DNA of 64,000 bases, from the NCBI RefSeq assembly GCF_016056305.1, contig NZ_JAECZC010000005.1:1-64000 (forward strand), written 5' to 3'. This DNA is from Amazonocrinis nigriterrae CENA67. Lineage in GTDB: Bacteria > Cyanobacteriota > Cyanobacteriia > Cyanobacteriales > Nostocaceae. The position numbers and the translations under genes are program-made. The first letter of the stretch is position 1, and every line of letters begins with the position of its first letter. Below the pieces are notes generated by a model. It was not told the DNA's origin and ran no database searches. It was given only the letters and a program-made list of their open reading frames with translations. This document shows, in pieces, positions 8,850 to 17,862 of the stretch.

Positions 8850-9145
8850 AGGACTTACGCAAAATTATGAAAAAACGAACCACCCTACCCTTCGGGAACG
8901 GCTTCGCCGAACGGGTTCAGCAGTGACGCTCCTGCGTCGCTAACGCTGCGCTAACGCAATCGACGCAAGGCAGAGGCACTCCGTTGGACGGGTTTCCCGG
9001 CTTGAAGGAAGTGCCGTCCAAGATTGCGACTGCTTCACAAAGGACGCAAAGGACACGTACTGCGAAGCAGAACCCGTTCCCTCGAAGAGGGTTCCCGCAG
9101 GGTAGGGTAGGAATAGGAGTTTCAGAGAGTTCTTGCGTAAGTCCT
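8850..9145. repeat. MITE-like repeat, copy 1 (296 bp)
   Basis: Bounded by AGGACTTACGCA and its inverse TGCGTAAGTCCT. The interior holds GC-rich modules (GACGCTCCTGCGTCGCTAACG, GGGTTCCCGCAGGG). It has no coding sequence. It shares termini and interior modules with 16432-16680 and 28773-29024. It directly abuts the isochorismatase-like gene, and reading that gene upstream into this element would be an artefact. Confidence 0.85.
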
Positions 9146-9172
9146 AAATTCAACCATCAGTGCAGATTTTAT

Positions 9173-10243
9173 ATGAATACTCAAATACAAACTCAACTCC
9201 CAATACCGCAACACTTTAACCCCAATCAAGTCGGCGAAGTCTGGCGTGTACCCTACCAACAACGCGCTGCTGAAGCTGAAGTATGGGCGAAACAACATGA
9301 TATCAAACCAGCATCTTTAGATAAAACCCGGATTTGCCTACTCTTAATTGATGTTCAAAACACCTTCTGCATCCCAGAATATGAATTATTTGTCGGAGGA
9401 AAATCAGGAACTGGTGCAGTAGTTGATAATCGGCGATTGTGTGAGTTTATCTATCGTAATTTACAAGCGATTACAACAATTATACCGACATTAGACACTC
9501 ACAAAGCAATGCAAATTTTTCACCCGATTTTTTGGGTGAATGCCGCAGGTGAACATCCTACACCAGCAGCGACTAATATCACTCCAGCAGATATAGAACA
9601 AGGAATTTGGAAAGTTAATCCACCAGTTTCTTATAGTATTACTAACGGCGATTACGAATTATTAGAAAAACACGCTTATTATTACGTCCAACAACTAACT
9701 CAAAATGGTAAATATCCTCTCATTGTTTGGCCTTATCATTCAATGTTGGGCGGCATTGGTCATGCTTTAGTTTCATCGATAGAGGAAGCAATCTTTTTTC
9801 ACTGTATTGCTCGTCAGAGTCAAACGCAATTTGAAATTAAAGGTGAGAATCCCTTAACAGAAAATTATTCAATTTTACGTCCAGAAGTATTGGAAGATTT
9901 TGAGCAACGTCCACTTGCCCAAAAGAATACAGGTTTGATTAAGCAACTTTTAGAATTTGATGCTGTCATTATTGGCGGTCAAGCTAAAAGTCACTGTGTA
10001 GCCTGGACAATTGAGGATTTATTAACAGAAATTAATCAGGTAGATGCTTCCTTGGCTCAAAAAATCTATTTGCTAGAAGATTGCACTTCCCCCGTTGTGG
10101 TTCCGGGTGTTGTTGACTACACAGAACAGGCAGATGCAGCATTTACAAGGTTTGCACAAGCAGGAATGCACATCGTCAAATCTACGGAATTTGGGAATTG
10201 GAAATTGGGAATGGGTCATGGGGCATGGGGCATAGGGCATTAG
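9173..10243 (+). CDS. isochorismatase-family cysteine hydrolase
   Basis: 356 aa from the ATG at 9173; longer frames start inside the MITE and are not credible. Asp60 in 'LLLIDVQNTF' and Cys275 in 'AKSHCVAW' match two of the Asp/Lys/Cys catalytic residues of the isochorismatase/nicotinamidase fold; the Lys is not placed with certainty. At about 350 aa it is longer than nicotinamidases (about 200), with an insertion between Asp and Cys, so the substrate is open. The last 12-15 codons ('NWKLGMGHGAWGIGH') are read from GGGCATGGGGCAT repeat units that supply the stop, so the ancestral C-terminus was probably shorter. Confidence 0.8.
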   Translation: MNTQIQTQLPIPQHFNPNQVGEVWRVPYQQRAAEAEVWAKQHDIKPASLDKTRICLLLIDVQNTFCIPEYELFVGGKSGTGAVVDNRRLCEFIYRNLQAITTIIPTLDTHKAMQIFHPIFWVNAAGEHPTPAATNITPADIEQGIWKVNPPVSYSITNGDYELLEKHAYYYVQQLTQNGKYPLIVWPYHSMLGGIGHALVSSIEEAIFFHCIARQSQTQFEIKGENPLTENYSILRPEVLEDFEQRPLAQKNTGLIKQLLEFDAVIIGGQAKSHCVAWTIEDLLTEINQVDASLAQKIYLLEDCTSPVVVPGVVDYTEQADAAFTRFAQAGMHIVKSTEFGNWKLGMGHGAWGIGH

Positions 10244-10262
10244 TTATTTCTCCCCCTGCTTT
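10190..10262. repeat. STRR patch overlapping a gene end
   Basis: GGGAATTGG and GGGCATGGGGCAT units cover the last codons of the isochorismatase-like gene and the following gap. Confidence 0.7.
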
Positions 10263-10272
10263 TTCATCTCCC

Positions 10273-11169
10273 TCATCTTGATGACTTCAGATAATCTTTG
10301 GGATCTTTTGCTACCCAACCTAAATCTGAGCTAGCACGCATTTCAAAATGGAGGTGAGGTTGCTTGGAAGTCGGTTGTCCAGTAGTACCAACTGTTCCTA
10401 CCAAGTCTCCTTTGTTGACTTGCTGACCAACGCTAACTTTGATACTGTCAAGTTGGGCATAGCGGCTTTGAAGTCCGCCACTGTGGTTAATAATTACCAA
10501 TTTGCCATAAGTACCTTGATCTTTAGCAAATACCACTGTTCCAGGGGCGATCGCTTCTACAGGGGTACCTACTGGTGCTAATAAATCTACACCGCTATGA
10601 AAGAACACTTCTCCAGTATTAGGATTAGTCTGCCAGCCATAAGGTAATCCTACAGTTTTAGCTTGTGCTAAAGGATACCCTGATATAGATACACTGCTGC
10701 TTGCTTCTCTACCAGCAGGCGCAACAGACGCGCTAACGGGGCGATTCGGTGATGTATTTCCCGATGGAATAAACACCATTCTAGGGTTTTGTTGACAACC
10801 ATTCACCTCAAACAGTGTATCCGCACGGACTTTATACTTTGCTGCGACTTGTCGCCAAGTTTGACCGCTGGGCACTTCCACAACAATCCCATTGTAAGGA
10901 GCAATTTGAAGTTCGCTACCAACAGTCAGACCGCCATTTCTCAAACCTGGATTCATATCAATAATTGTTGCAGGATTGAGATTGTAGCGCTGGGCTATGC
11001 TGTCCAAAGTCTCACCACGAGCAACTTTATGACGTTGGAAGCGAGATAGGGCTGGAATTGGACAACCCGGTACAGCAGCATCAGCACTGTTGAAATTTCC
11101 AAGTGTCGATACTAGTCCAACAGTGCTAACCAAGCTACAGAGCAAAAACAGACGATAGGGAAAAGCCAT
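10273..11169 (-). CDS. LysM-domain M23 family metallopeptidase
   Basis: 298 aa. Signal peptide (about 1-32, ending near 'ADAAVPG'), two LysM-type repeats (about 46-90 'HKVARGETLDSIAQRYNL' and 95-136), a Ser/Pro linker, and a C-terminal M23 (LytM) domain (about 175-295). Zinc ligands are present: His191 and Asp195 in 'HSGVD', and His274 in 'HLHFE' with catalytic His272. It is therefore likely an active murein endopeptidase, unlike EnvC/NlpD-type activators. It acts on peptidoglycan in the periplasm. A monocistronic gene. Confidence 0.92.
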   Translation of the reverse strand: MAFPYRLFLLCSLVSTVGLVSTLGNFNSADAAVPGCPIPALSRFQRHKVARGETLDSIAQRYNLNPATIIDMNPGLRNGGLTVGSELQIAPYNGIVVEVPSGQTWRQVAAKYKVRADTLFEVNGCQQNPRMVFIPSGNTSPNRPVSASVAPAGREASSSVSISGYPLAQAKTVGLPYGWQTNPNTGEVFFHSGVDLLAPVGTPVEAIAPGTVVFAKDQGTYGKLVIINHSGGLQSRYAQLDSIKVSVGQQVNKGDLVGTVGTTGQPTSKQPHLHFEMRASSDLGWVAKDPKDYLKSSR

Positions 11170-11209
11170 ATATATACTTCAAGAGAGCGCTAATTTTAAA
11201 TTTTAGATG

Positions 11210-11315
11210 GCGAGTTTGGGGATTGGGGGATGGATGAGGGGGATGAGGGAGATGAGGGAGATGAGGGGACAAGCGAAATAAGTAATACCCCATGCCCAAT
11301 GCCCCATTCCCAAAA
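11210..11315. repeat. STRR cluster (GGGATGA/GGGAGAT units)
   Basis: Tandem GGGATGAGGGAGATGAGGGAG units followed by CCCATGCCCAATGCCCCATTCCC. Lies between divergent genes, upstream of both. Confidence 0.8.
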
Positions 11316-11407
11316 TCTTTTCTTTTTCTATCTAAATGCATCTGTCCAGTTGCCGTTTGCTTGACTACACTTAGAAATTAGCAACTGCACTGCTGTCCTT
11401 AAACTTG

Positions 11408-12619
11408 ATGATTATGAAATTATCCTTAAAGCAACTGGCTATCTATCTATCTATACTGGCGATCGGTGGCGGTGCAGGTTTGTTAAGCAGTCGCTATCTA
11501 TTGCCACAAAATCACTCGTTTCAACAGTTAAAAAATGTCACAGTGGCTTCGCCTCCAGAATCAGTAGTTCCTAATTCTGTGAGTGGAATCAATAGCCCTA
11601 CTGGAGGCGATAATGTCAATTTTATTGCCACGGCTGTGCAAAAGGTCGGCCCAGCGGTAGTACGAATTAATGCTACCCGCAAAGTTCCCAATCCCATCTC
11701 TGATGCTTTGAAAAATCCCTTCTTCCGCCGATTTTTTGGCGAGGATGAGCAACCAATTCCCCAAGAGAGGATTGAGCGCGGTACAGGTTCAGGATTTATT
11801 TTGAGTGAAAATGGGGAATTGCTGACTAATGCCCATGTAGTCGCGGATACAGATACAGTACAAGTGACTCTTAAAGATGGTCGGACTTTTGAGGGTAAAG
11901 TAGTGGGAGTTGATGCCATCACAGATGTGGCAGTAGTGAAAATTCCCGAAAATAAATTGCCCACTGTGAAGCTAGGCAATTCACAAAATTTGATTCCTGG
12001 ACAGTGGGCGATCGCTATTGGCAATCCTTTGGGTTTAGATAATACTGTCACCATTGGCATCATCAGCGCTACAGACCGCACCAGCGCTCAAGTTGGTGTT
12101 CCAGATAAGCGAGTCAGTTTTATCCAAACCGATGCCGCAATTAACCCAGGTAACTCTGGTGGGCCTTTGTTAAATGCCCAAGGTGAAGTTATTGGTGTTA
12201 ACACTGCCATCCGTGCCGATGCTCAAGGACTTGGTTTTGCCATTCCCATTGAAACTGCTGCCCGCGTTGCTAATGAACTATTTACCAAAGGGCGTGCAGA
12301 ACATCCTTTCTTGGGGATTGAAATGGCAGATTTGTCTCCCACTAAAAAACAGCAAATCAATCAAGAAAACAAGCTGAACATTCAGCAGGACACGGGCGTT
12401 GTTATTAAAGGTGTCATGGAAAACTCACCAGCAACAAAGGCAGGACTGCTTCCTGGAGACGTAATTCAAAAAATTAACGGTAAACCAGTTAAAACAGCAG
12501 CCCAAGTACAAAAGCTGGTAGAGTCCAGTTCAGTTGGCGATATCTTGGTAATCGAAGTTAATCGTAGCGGGAAAATTCAGACTTTCAAAGTGCAGTCAGG
12601 AGTTTATCCCAGCAAATAG
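11408..12619 (+). CDS. HtrA/Deg-type periplasmic serine protease
   Basis: 403 aa from the ATG at 11408; a further ATG at 11414 is equally possible and there is no clear RBS. Signal/anchor at about 5-28. Trypsin-like domain with triad His143 ('TNAHVV'), Asp173 ('AITDVAVV') and Ser250 ('NPGNSGGPL'), then one PDZ domain (about 295-400). One PDZ and this length fit the cyanobacterial HhoA/HhoB/HtrA group, which degrades or refolds damaged envelope and lumen proteins. I cannot say which of the three paralogs it is. Confidence 0.93.
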   Translation: MIMKLSLKQLAIYLSILAIGGGAGLLSSRYLLPQNHSFQQLKNVTVASPPESVVPNSVSGINSPTGGDNVNFIATAVQKVGPAVVRINATRKVPNPISDALKNPFFRRFFGEDEQPIPQERIERGTGSGFILSENGELLTNAHVVADTDTVQVTLKDGRTFEGKVVGVDAITDVAVVKIPENKLPTVKLGNSQNLIPGQWAIAIGNPLGLDNTVTIGIISATDRTSAQVGVPDKRVSFIQTDAAINPGNSGGPLLNAQGEVIGVNTAIRADAQGLGFAIPIETAARVANELFTKGRAEHPFLGIEMADLSPTKKQQINQENKLNIQQDTGVVIKGVMENSPATKAGLLPGDVIQKINGKPVKTAAQVQKLVESSSVGDILVIEVNRSGKIQTFKVQSGVYPSK

Positions 12620-12758
12620 TTGAGAGTAGCTAGGAGTTAAGAGTGAGGAGTTAAGAATAAGAAATCGTGGTTTGAAGTTTGGAAAAAGGAATTTGCTGTT
12701 AAAAGCTTTCCTTAACTCAGAACTCCTAACTTCTAACTCCTAACTTCTAACCCCCACG
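12620..12758. repeat. STRR cluster between convergent genes
   Basis: GGAGTTAAGAGTGAGGAGTTAAG units and the inverted CTAACTTCTAACTCCTAAC units flank a short unique core, so the whole gap could fold back. It may serve both converging transcripts as a loose terminator. Confidence 0.75.
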
Positions 12759-13097
12759 TCATAACTTTTGATCTAAATGCATTCTTTGTTCCATCTGACG
12801 TAAGAAATACCCTGTCATCATCGCTGACGCTAATAGCCCCGCTAAGTTATCCCTATCTGTAGTAATTTGCACATTGAAATTTTCCGCGGGGAGCATTCCC
12901 ACCAGCCCTTGGACGTTCTGCGAGATGATTTGTTTAATTTCGGGGCTGACGGACTGAGCGACGCGAGCTAGAACTTCAGGAGACTGATGTTGCAAATATT
13001 TGAGTAACTGGTTAGATTGTTCCTCAAAGTGGTCATTAAGAAGCTGATTAGGGTGTTCCTCAGAGTTGTCATTCAAAAAGTTAGGATCAAACACCAT
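12759..13097 (-). CDS. DUF760 family protein
   Basis: 112 aa, soluble. The core 'NQLLKYLQHQSPEVLARVAQ' and 'ISQNVQGLVGMLP', followed by 'NLAGLLASAMMTGYFLRQ', is the pattern of DUF760 proteins shared by cyanobacteria and plastids. Function is not known. The N-terminus contains a near repeat ('NDNSEEHPNQLLNDHFEEQSNQLL'). Confidence 0.8.
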   Translation of the reverse strand: MVFDPNFLNDNSEEHPNQLLNDHFEEQSNQLLKYLQHQSPEVLARVAQSVSPEIKQIISQNVQGLVGMLPAENFNVQITTDRDNLAGLLASAMMTGYFLRQMEQRMHLDQKL

Positions 13098-13239
13098 TGG
13101 CAGTTTTTTTTAGCTGAGTTGCTAATTCTACTTTAAACCATAGTACAAGGGTTATGCATTCTCCACGGGTATAGGCTTTACTTCTACCTTAAGAAAGCTA
13201 GTAGCTTGCCAAAAAGATTTTGACAGGCGGGAAAAGGGT

Positions 13240-13440
13240 AAGGGGTAAAGGGGCGCATGTTTTTAATTTCTTTCCCTTTCCCCTTTCCCCTTTCCCCGGT
13301 CTTCACCTGTCAACATTTCCGTGGTGAACTACTAGGGGGATGGGGAGATCGAAAGATGAGGGAGATGAGGGGGATTAGGGGGATGAGGGAGATGTGAGAA
13401 TAAAGACTGACAACTGACTCCTAACTCCTCACTTCTGGCT
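13240..13440. repeat. STRR clusters (CCCTTTCCCC; GGGATGAGGGAGATG)
   Basis: GGGAAAAGGGTAAGGGGTAAAGG is followed by its inverse CTTTCCCCTTTCCCCTTTCC (hairpin-capable). Then come GGGGGATGAGGGAGATG units and ACTCCTCACTTCTGGCTCC units, which run into the end of scpB. Confidence 0.8.
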
Positions 13441-13993
13441 CCTCACTCCTACCTTCTGCTACTGATTCTTCTTTGACTGTAAGGTCTAGTTCTAGTTGTT
13501 CTTCTTTTTGATTATTGGACAATATCTGAGGAAGCTGCTCGATTTGGAAATATTGATGAAATTTTGACGTTACTTGTAACGAGTAGGAGCGAGAATCATT
13601 ATCTCGGCGTTTGCGTACAAAACCAAGTTCAACTAGTTCTGGAACATGTTGATATACTCCAGAACCGCGTAATTCAATTAATTCGCTTTGTAGTATGGGG
13701 CTATTCAGGGCGATCGCTGCTAAAGTTCGCAATGCGCCTAAACCTAATTCTACAGGAATTAGTGTTTGTACAAGGTCATGAAAGTCAGGCCGCAGTTGCA
13801 GACTGTAACCATTTGGAGTTTCTACAACTTCTAAGGCGCTATCTCGACGGGCATAATTGTCAATCAGTTCAATTATGCCTTCTTCAACTGTGGCGCGATC
13901 GCACGCGGCATACTCGGCAATTTCGCCGAGCGACAAGGGCTTACCCTTTAAGTAGAGAATCGCTTCTATCTTAGTCGCTGTGGCTGTAGTCAT
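13421..13993 (-). CDS. scpB: segregation and condensation protein B
   Basis: 190 aa, the usual size. Tandem winged-helix protein of the SMC-ScpAB condensin that compacts and segregates the chromosome. Visible: 'IEAILYLKGKPLSLGEIA' (first wHTH), 'ALRTLAAIALNSPILQSEL' and 'ELIELRGSGVYQHVPEL', the conserved ScpB core. The acidic C-terminal tail ('VAEGRSEEPEVRS') is encoded by AGGAGTGAGGAG-type repeat units and its stop lies in the repeat, so the tail is probably recent and dispensable. scpA is not adjacent. Confidence 0.93.
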   Translation of the reverse strand: MTTATATKIEAILYLKGKPLSLGEIAEYAACDRATVEEGIIELIDNYARRDSALEVVETPNGYSLQLRPDFHDLVQTLIPVELGLGALRTLAAIALNSPILQSELIELRGSGVYQHVPELVELGFVRKRRDNDSRSYSLQVTSKFHQYFQIEQLPQILSNNQKEEQLELDLTVKEESVAEGRSEEPEVRS

Positions 13994-14080
13994 TAGGCAT
14001 TAGTCATTTGTCATTGGTCATTTGTCATTTGTCATTTGTCATTAGCAACTACAACTAACAACTGACAATTAACCAGGATG
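13990..14080. repeat. STRR cluster (GTCATTT units)
   Basis: Tandem CATTTGTCATTTGTCATTTG heptamers followed by AACTACAACTAACAACTGAC, directly upstream of scpB. Confidence 0.8.
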
Positions 14081-14331
14081 ATGAACTGGTGTGTGGGATT
14101 ATACAATAATTTTCGACAAAAGTCAAGTATGTCTTAACATAACCAGATTTGGTTAGTGGCTTGTCCAAAATTTTTGTCACATAATTGACCAAAACTAGGG
14201 TGTGAAGTGTGGGGAAGAAAAAATTAATTGTATTTTTGTACATCCTCCCCTGCACTAATAGAGGTACAGAGCTTGACAGCAATTACTCTACACCCGGCAC
14301 CCACAAGAGCCACACCCTTCTAATTGAATTT

Positions 14332-15015
14332 TTACAAGCCTCGACTGCTGAGGATAAATTCTGCGATCGCTAGATCTTGTGGAGTGGTCACTTTTAAATT
14401 TGTCTCCTCACCTGGGACAATTTGCACTTCGATACCGCACATCTCAAACAAAGCCGCATCGTCAGTTACTTCCCACCCCTGACGAACACCTTCAGCGTGG
14501 CACTGTTTTAACAACTTGACATTAAAACCTTGGGGAGTTTGTGCTGCCCATAGTTGCTGTCGGTCGGGTGTACTTTGAATTATGCCATTTTCATCCACAA
14601 CTTTGATTGTGTCTTTCACAGGCACGGCAGCAATTAAACCAGGACATTGGCGAATAGCTTGGGCACAAGAATTAAGTAAATCTGGTGTCACTAAACATCT
14701 AGCGCCATCGTGAATTAACACTTGCTCTGCGGCAGCTGGCAGCGCTTGCAAGCCGTTGTAAACCGATTCTTGCCTGGTAGAGCCGCCAATAATTAGTTCT
14801 ACAGGTTTACTGAGCTTGAGGTCGGCGAGAATTGCTTTAAAATCTGGCCAATCGGTGGGTTGGGAAATAATTCCTATCCACTCGATTGTACCGGCCGCTG
14901 CTGCCGCTTTCAGAGTCCAAGCAATAATTGGTTGCGATCGCACTTCGAGCAGGAGTTTATTTCGGTTACTCCCCATTCTTTTACCGATTCCCGCAGCTGG
15001 AATTAATAAATACAC
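14332..15015 (-). CDS. ispD: 2-C-methyl-D-erythritol 4-phosphate cytidylyltransferase
   Basis: 227 aa from a GTG at 15015, which gives the family's normal N-terminus '[15 protein letters not shown]'. The frame stays open 159 bp further upstream only because it reads through GGGTAATGGGTAAT repeats, so that extension is rejected. It transfers CMP from CTP to MEP in the MEP pathway. Nucleotide-binding '[15 protein letters not shown]', '[13 protein letters not shown]' and the '[11 protein letters not shown]' motif are all present. Probably monocistronic. Confidence 0.95.
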   Translation of the reverse strand: MYLLIPAAGIGKRMGSNRNKLLLEVRSQPIIAWTLKAAAAAGTIEWIGIISQPTDWPDFKAILADLKLSKPVELIIGGSTRQESVYNGLQALPAAAEQVLIHDGARCLVTPDLLNSCAQAIRQCPGLIAAVPVKDTIKVVDENGIIQSTPDRQQLWAAQTPQGFNVKLLKQCHAEGVRQGWEVTDDAALFEMCGIEVQIVPGEETNLKVTTPQDLAIAEFILSSRGL

Positions 15016-15039
15016 AGAAATCCTCAATCTTGAAACTGG

Positions 15040-15190
15040 CAATAGGGAATAGGTAATGGGTAATGGGTAATGGGTAATGGGTAATGGGTAAGATGTGATG
15101 ACTAATAGTAAAATCCAATTACCAATTCCCAATTCCCAATTACCTATTCCCAATACCCAATCCCCAATACCCAATCCCTAATACCTATAT
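15040..15190. repeat. STRR cluster (GGTAATGG; CCCAATACC)
   Basis: Five or so GGGTAATG units are followed by CAATTCCCAATTCCC and CCCAATACCCAATCC units. This is the gap between divergent ispD and the glycosyltransferase gene. Confidence 0.85.
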
Positions 15191-15229
15191 TCCCCTAAAA
15201 TAGGGAGCGAGTACGCGTCAATAAATATT

Positions 15230-16189
15230 ATGCGAGTAGTAGCCCTTGTACCTGGTGGGATTGGCGATCAAATCCTCTTTTTTCCAACTTTAGATGACCT
15301 GAAGCGCTATTACCCCAACGCTCAGATAGATGTCGTTGTTGAACCCCGGTCAAAGGCTGCCTACCGGGTGAGCAAGTCAGTAAATGAAGTACTGGCCTTT
15401 GATTTCAAAGACCGTAACAGTCTGGCAGATTGGGGCAACCTGGTAGGCTCGATTCGCGATCGCGAGTACGATGTCGCCATCGCTGCTGGGCAAAGCTGGT
15501 TAGTGGGTCTTTTCCTGTGGTTGACAGGAATTCCCAAACGCATTGGCTATCAAGGCAAAGGAGCCGTTTTTCTCACCGATGTTGTTCCGTTTAAACCGTC
15601 TCAGTATGCGGCAGCAGTTTACCACGACTTGCTGCAACCATTAGGTATTAAGTCCCCTACCCCAGAGTTAGCACTGAATGTGCCCAAACCAGATATTGAG
15701 TGGGCACAAAGGGAACAAAAACGTTTAGGGGTGAATGAAACAGGCTATGTCCTAATTTATAACGGTTCTGACCAGGTATCCCTGGCTACAGATGCGGATA
15801 CAATCTATCCTGTGGGTAATTGGCAGCAAATTATTCAAGACTTTCAATACAAGCAACCAGATTTGCCTGTGGTGGTCGTTAAAGGAGCTGACAATGAGCA
15901 GTTTGTGCGATCGCTGTTGGAGTATTCTCCAGAAATCAAGGTGACTACCCCAGATGATATCGGTAAATTAGCTGCCATAATCGCTGGAGCGAATTTGATG
16001 TTGTCCACAGACAGCGCACCACTGCACCTAAGTGTGGCAGTACAAACCTATACTATTGGATTATTTGGCTCCACGGAACCAGCAAAGTTATTACCCAAAA
16101 ACGATAGATTCCTAGCCATTAAATCCTCTACTGGTAAGGTGGCAGATATTCCGCCAAAAACTGTTTTGGAGAAAATCTGGGGTGGTTAA
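15230..16189 (+). CDS. glycosyltransferase family 9 protein
   Basis: 319 aa. GT-B fold of the heptosyltransferase-like GT9 family: N-terminal 'VALVPGGIGDQILFFPTL', C-terminal 'AAIIAGANLMLSTDSAPLHL' with the conserved DSAPLH donor-site motif, and 'TIGLFGSTEP'. Such enzymes transfer sugars in cell-surface glycan synthesis. The acceptor and sugar are unknown. A strong terminator follows at 16339-16385, so the transcription unit ends here. Confidence 0.88.
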   Translation: MRVVALVPGGIGDQILFFPTLDDLKRYYPNAQIDVVVEPRSKAAYRVSKSVNEVLAFDFKDRNSLADWGNLVGSIRDREYDVAIAAGQSWLVGLFLWLTGIPKRIGYQGKGAVFLTDVVPFKPSQYAAAVYHDLLQPLGIKSPTPELALNVPKPDIEWAQREQKRLGVNETGYVLIYNGSDQVSLATDADTIYPVGNWQQIIQDFQYKQPDLPVVVVKGADNEQFVRSLLEYSPEIKVTTPDDIGKLAAIIAGANLMLSTDSAPLHLSVAVQTYTIGLFGSTEPAKLLPKNDRFLAIKSSTGKVADIPPKTVLEKIWGG

Positions 16190-16338
16190 ACCAGCGGTTT
16201 TCTTAAAAATGCTGCCATTGTAAAATTTCGCCACACTCGTAGTTTGGTGAGTGCGTCTTAGCTGGCAAATACTTCCATCGAACAGATCTAGTCTTGAGCT
16301 TATAACCTCTACCCAATTTTGGTGCTATTACCACCTGA

Positions 16339-16385
16339 AATCCGCTAAATTTAACCTGGTAAATTTGGCGGATTTTGGCTTTTTA
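16339..16385 (+). terminator. intrinsic terminator
   Basis: Arms AATCCGCTAAATTTA and TAAATTTGGCGGATT (15 bp, one G-T pair) with a 6-nt loop, followed by TTGGCTTTTT. It lies 150 bp after the GT9 stop. Confidence 0.85.
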
Positions 16386-16431
16386 ATCAAAAAAATCATC
16401 TAGCAAAGCTTTATTCAACTTTCTAATTCCC

Positions 16432-16680
16432 AGGACTTACGCACAGGTAACGGAAAATCGTAGACGCGCAAGCGGTGAGGGAGTCGCAATCTTGGCGGTT
16501 CCCGTCGATTGCGTTAGCGCAGCGTTAGCGACGCAGGAGCGTCACTCCCGAACCCGAAGGGCTTCCCGCAGGATACCACAGAGAAGCCAGTGCGTTGGGC
16601 GGCGAGCCGCTCTTGTTGCAACTGGCGCGACGCAGAGGACACAGAGGAATGAGGGTTTGAGAGGTTTTTGCGTAAGTCCT
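16432..16680. repeat. MITE-like repeat, copy 2 (249 bp)
   Basis: Ends AGGACTTACGCA and TTGCGTAAGTCCT. The interior has AGCGACGCAGGAGCGTCACTC and CCCGAACCCGAAGGG modules shared with the copies at 8850 and 28773. No coding sequence. Confidence 0.85.
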
Positions 16681-16710
16681 AATTCCAATTCCCAATTCCC
16701 AATCCCCTGT

Positions 16711-17181
16711 TCAAAATATCTCAAACAAGGCATCATCTAATTCATATCCGAGCATTTTTGCCATAGACTTGAGCCGCGATTGCCACGGGATATTTTGCTG
16801 TTTTAACCAATCACTCAAAACAAAAATTTTGTGCATCAAAAAGATTTCTAAAGCTTCAGGATTGTACTGAATACCTTCTTTAGAACTGAATTGGTGTGGT
16901 ACAAGCATGGCAGTGTAACGGGCTAATTCCCCAGCTTTCCAATCTAGTAAAAATGGTAACCAAGGATATTTAGCATCCAAACGGACGAACCACAGCCGTA
17001 ACTCTGGAATTTCTGAAAGTTCTCGCGGATCGCCAGGTTCTAGCGTAAAGTCAATATCAAAGCTTAGCTGCTGTTCATGGGAAGCGACTCCCTCTTGCAG
17101 CAATTGCTCAATTACCGTTAATGCAGGCGACAGATCCAGATTGTTAATGGAGTCAGTATTGATTGCGATCGTGATTGTCAT
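16711..17181 (-). CDS. CRR6-type NdhI maturation factor
   Basis: 156 aa from the ATG at 17181; a GTG five codons upstream is also possible. The body has 'LRLWFVRLDAKYPWLPFLLD', 'ARYTAMLVPHQFS' and 'LFEIF', matching the cyanobacterial/plastid CRR6 (DUF1817) family. Plant CRR6 is needed to mature the NdhI subunit of NDH-1. That role fits the ndhCKJ genes elsewhere in the window. A single gene preceded on its own strand by a repeat-rich 680-bp gap. Confidence 0.82.
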   Translation of the reverse strand: MTITIAINTDSINNLDLSPALTVIEQLLQEGVASHEQQLSFDIDFTLEPGDPRELSEIPELRLWFVRLDAKYPWLPFLLDWKAGELARYTAMLVPHQFSSKEGIQYNPEALEIFLMHKIFVLSDWLKQQNIPWQSRLKSMAKMLGYELDDALFEIF

Positions 17182-17862
17182 TGACTCACCAGCCACTTTT
17201 TTATGCTCAACAGTAGGATCGAGAATCCACAGTACCAGCTTTCAGGGATTCACGCTAGATTTGCCGCATAGCAAAATCAAAACACGATTGATGAGAAGGG
17301 TGTGGGGGGTAGGGTGTAGGGTGTGGGGAACCTCATACTTCAAAGCAGGGATTTCTCTGCAAGGGCGCTGTATTTCAAGATACGTAGTATAAGAAATACA
17401 TCTTTTTCTTTTCCATCAATAGATTTAGTTGCTCTGTATCCTTTTGTTTGGGGCTATCTCTTCCCCACACCCCACACCCTAGTTTTGGTCAACATTTGAA
17501 GAAAAATCTTCTGTCTAGGCATTATCAAGCATGATTGCCAATAAGCACGAAACGTACGATTATCACCAGCCAACTTAACATTCAATCTTCGTCACCTCCC
17601 TTTGGCAGCAGCAACACCTGCCATGTGGTGGACATTTTTAACAATTTTAAGTTAAAGTTGTAATGAGTTTGTTTTAGATTAGGGTGTGGCTAAGTAACTG
17701 TCAGCAAGCAACTACAATCATCACCTCAAAGTGTGAATTTCGCAGCAAGCAGAAGCAACAACACAGCTAGAGGTGAAAATGTGGTGCAAAATATCCTTGT
17801 ATATAAAAAAACTAATAAACATTGAAATGGGAAAATCCCCCCAGTAGTTAACAGAATTAACT
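17182..17862. other. intergenic between divergent genes
   Basis: Contains GGGTGTGGGGGGTAGGGTG units (about 17298-17325) and the inverse CCCCACACCCCACACCC (about 17464-17480), so about 180 bp could fold as a large hairpin. The rest, including the 200-bp leader of the Fur-family gene, is AT-rich. No gene was recognised. Confidence 0.55.

Noticed and set aside
8984-9172. N-terminal extension of the isochorismatase-like gene
   Set aside because: It lies inside the MITE-like repeat and encodes repeat-derived sequence; the ATG at 9173 begins the family-like protein.
14055-14282. 75-codon minus-strand ORF
   Set aside because: Low-complexity, AT-rich intergenic frame with no start signals or recognisable domain.
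15016-15174. N-terminal extension of IspD
   Set aside because: Reads through GGGTAATGGGTAAT and CCCAATACCC repeats; the enzyme's normal N-terminus starts at the GTG at 15015.
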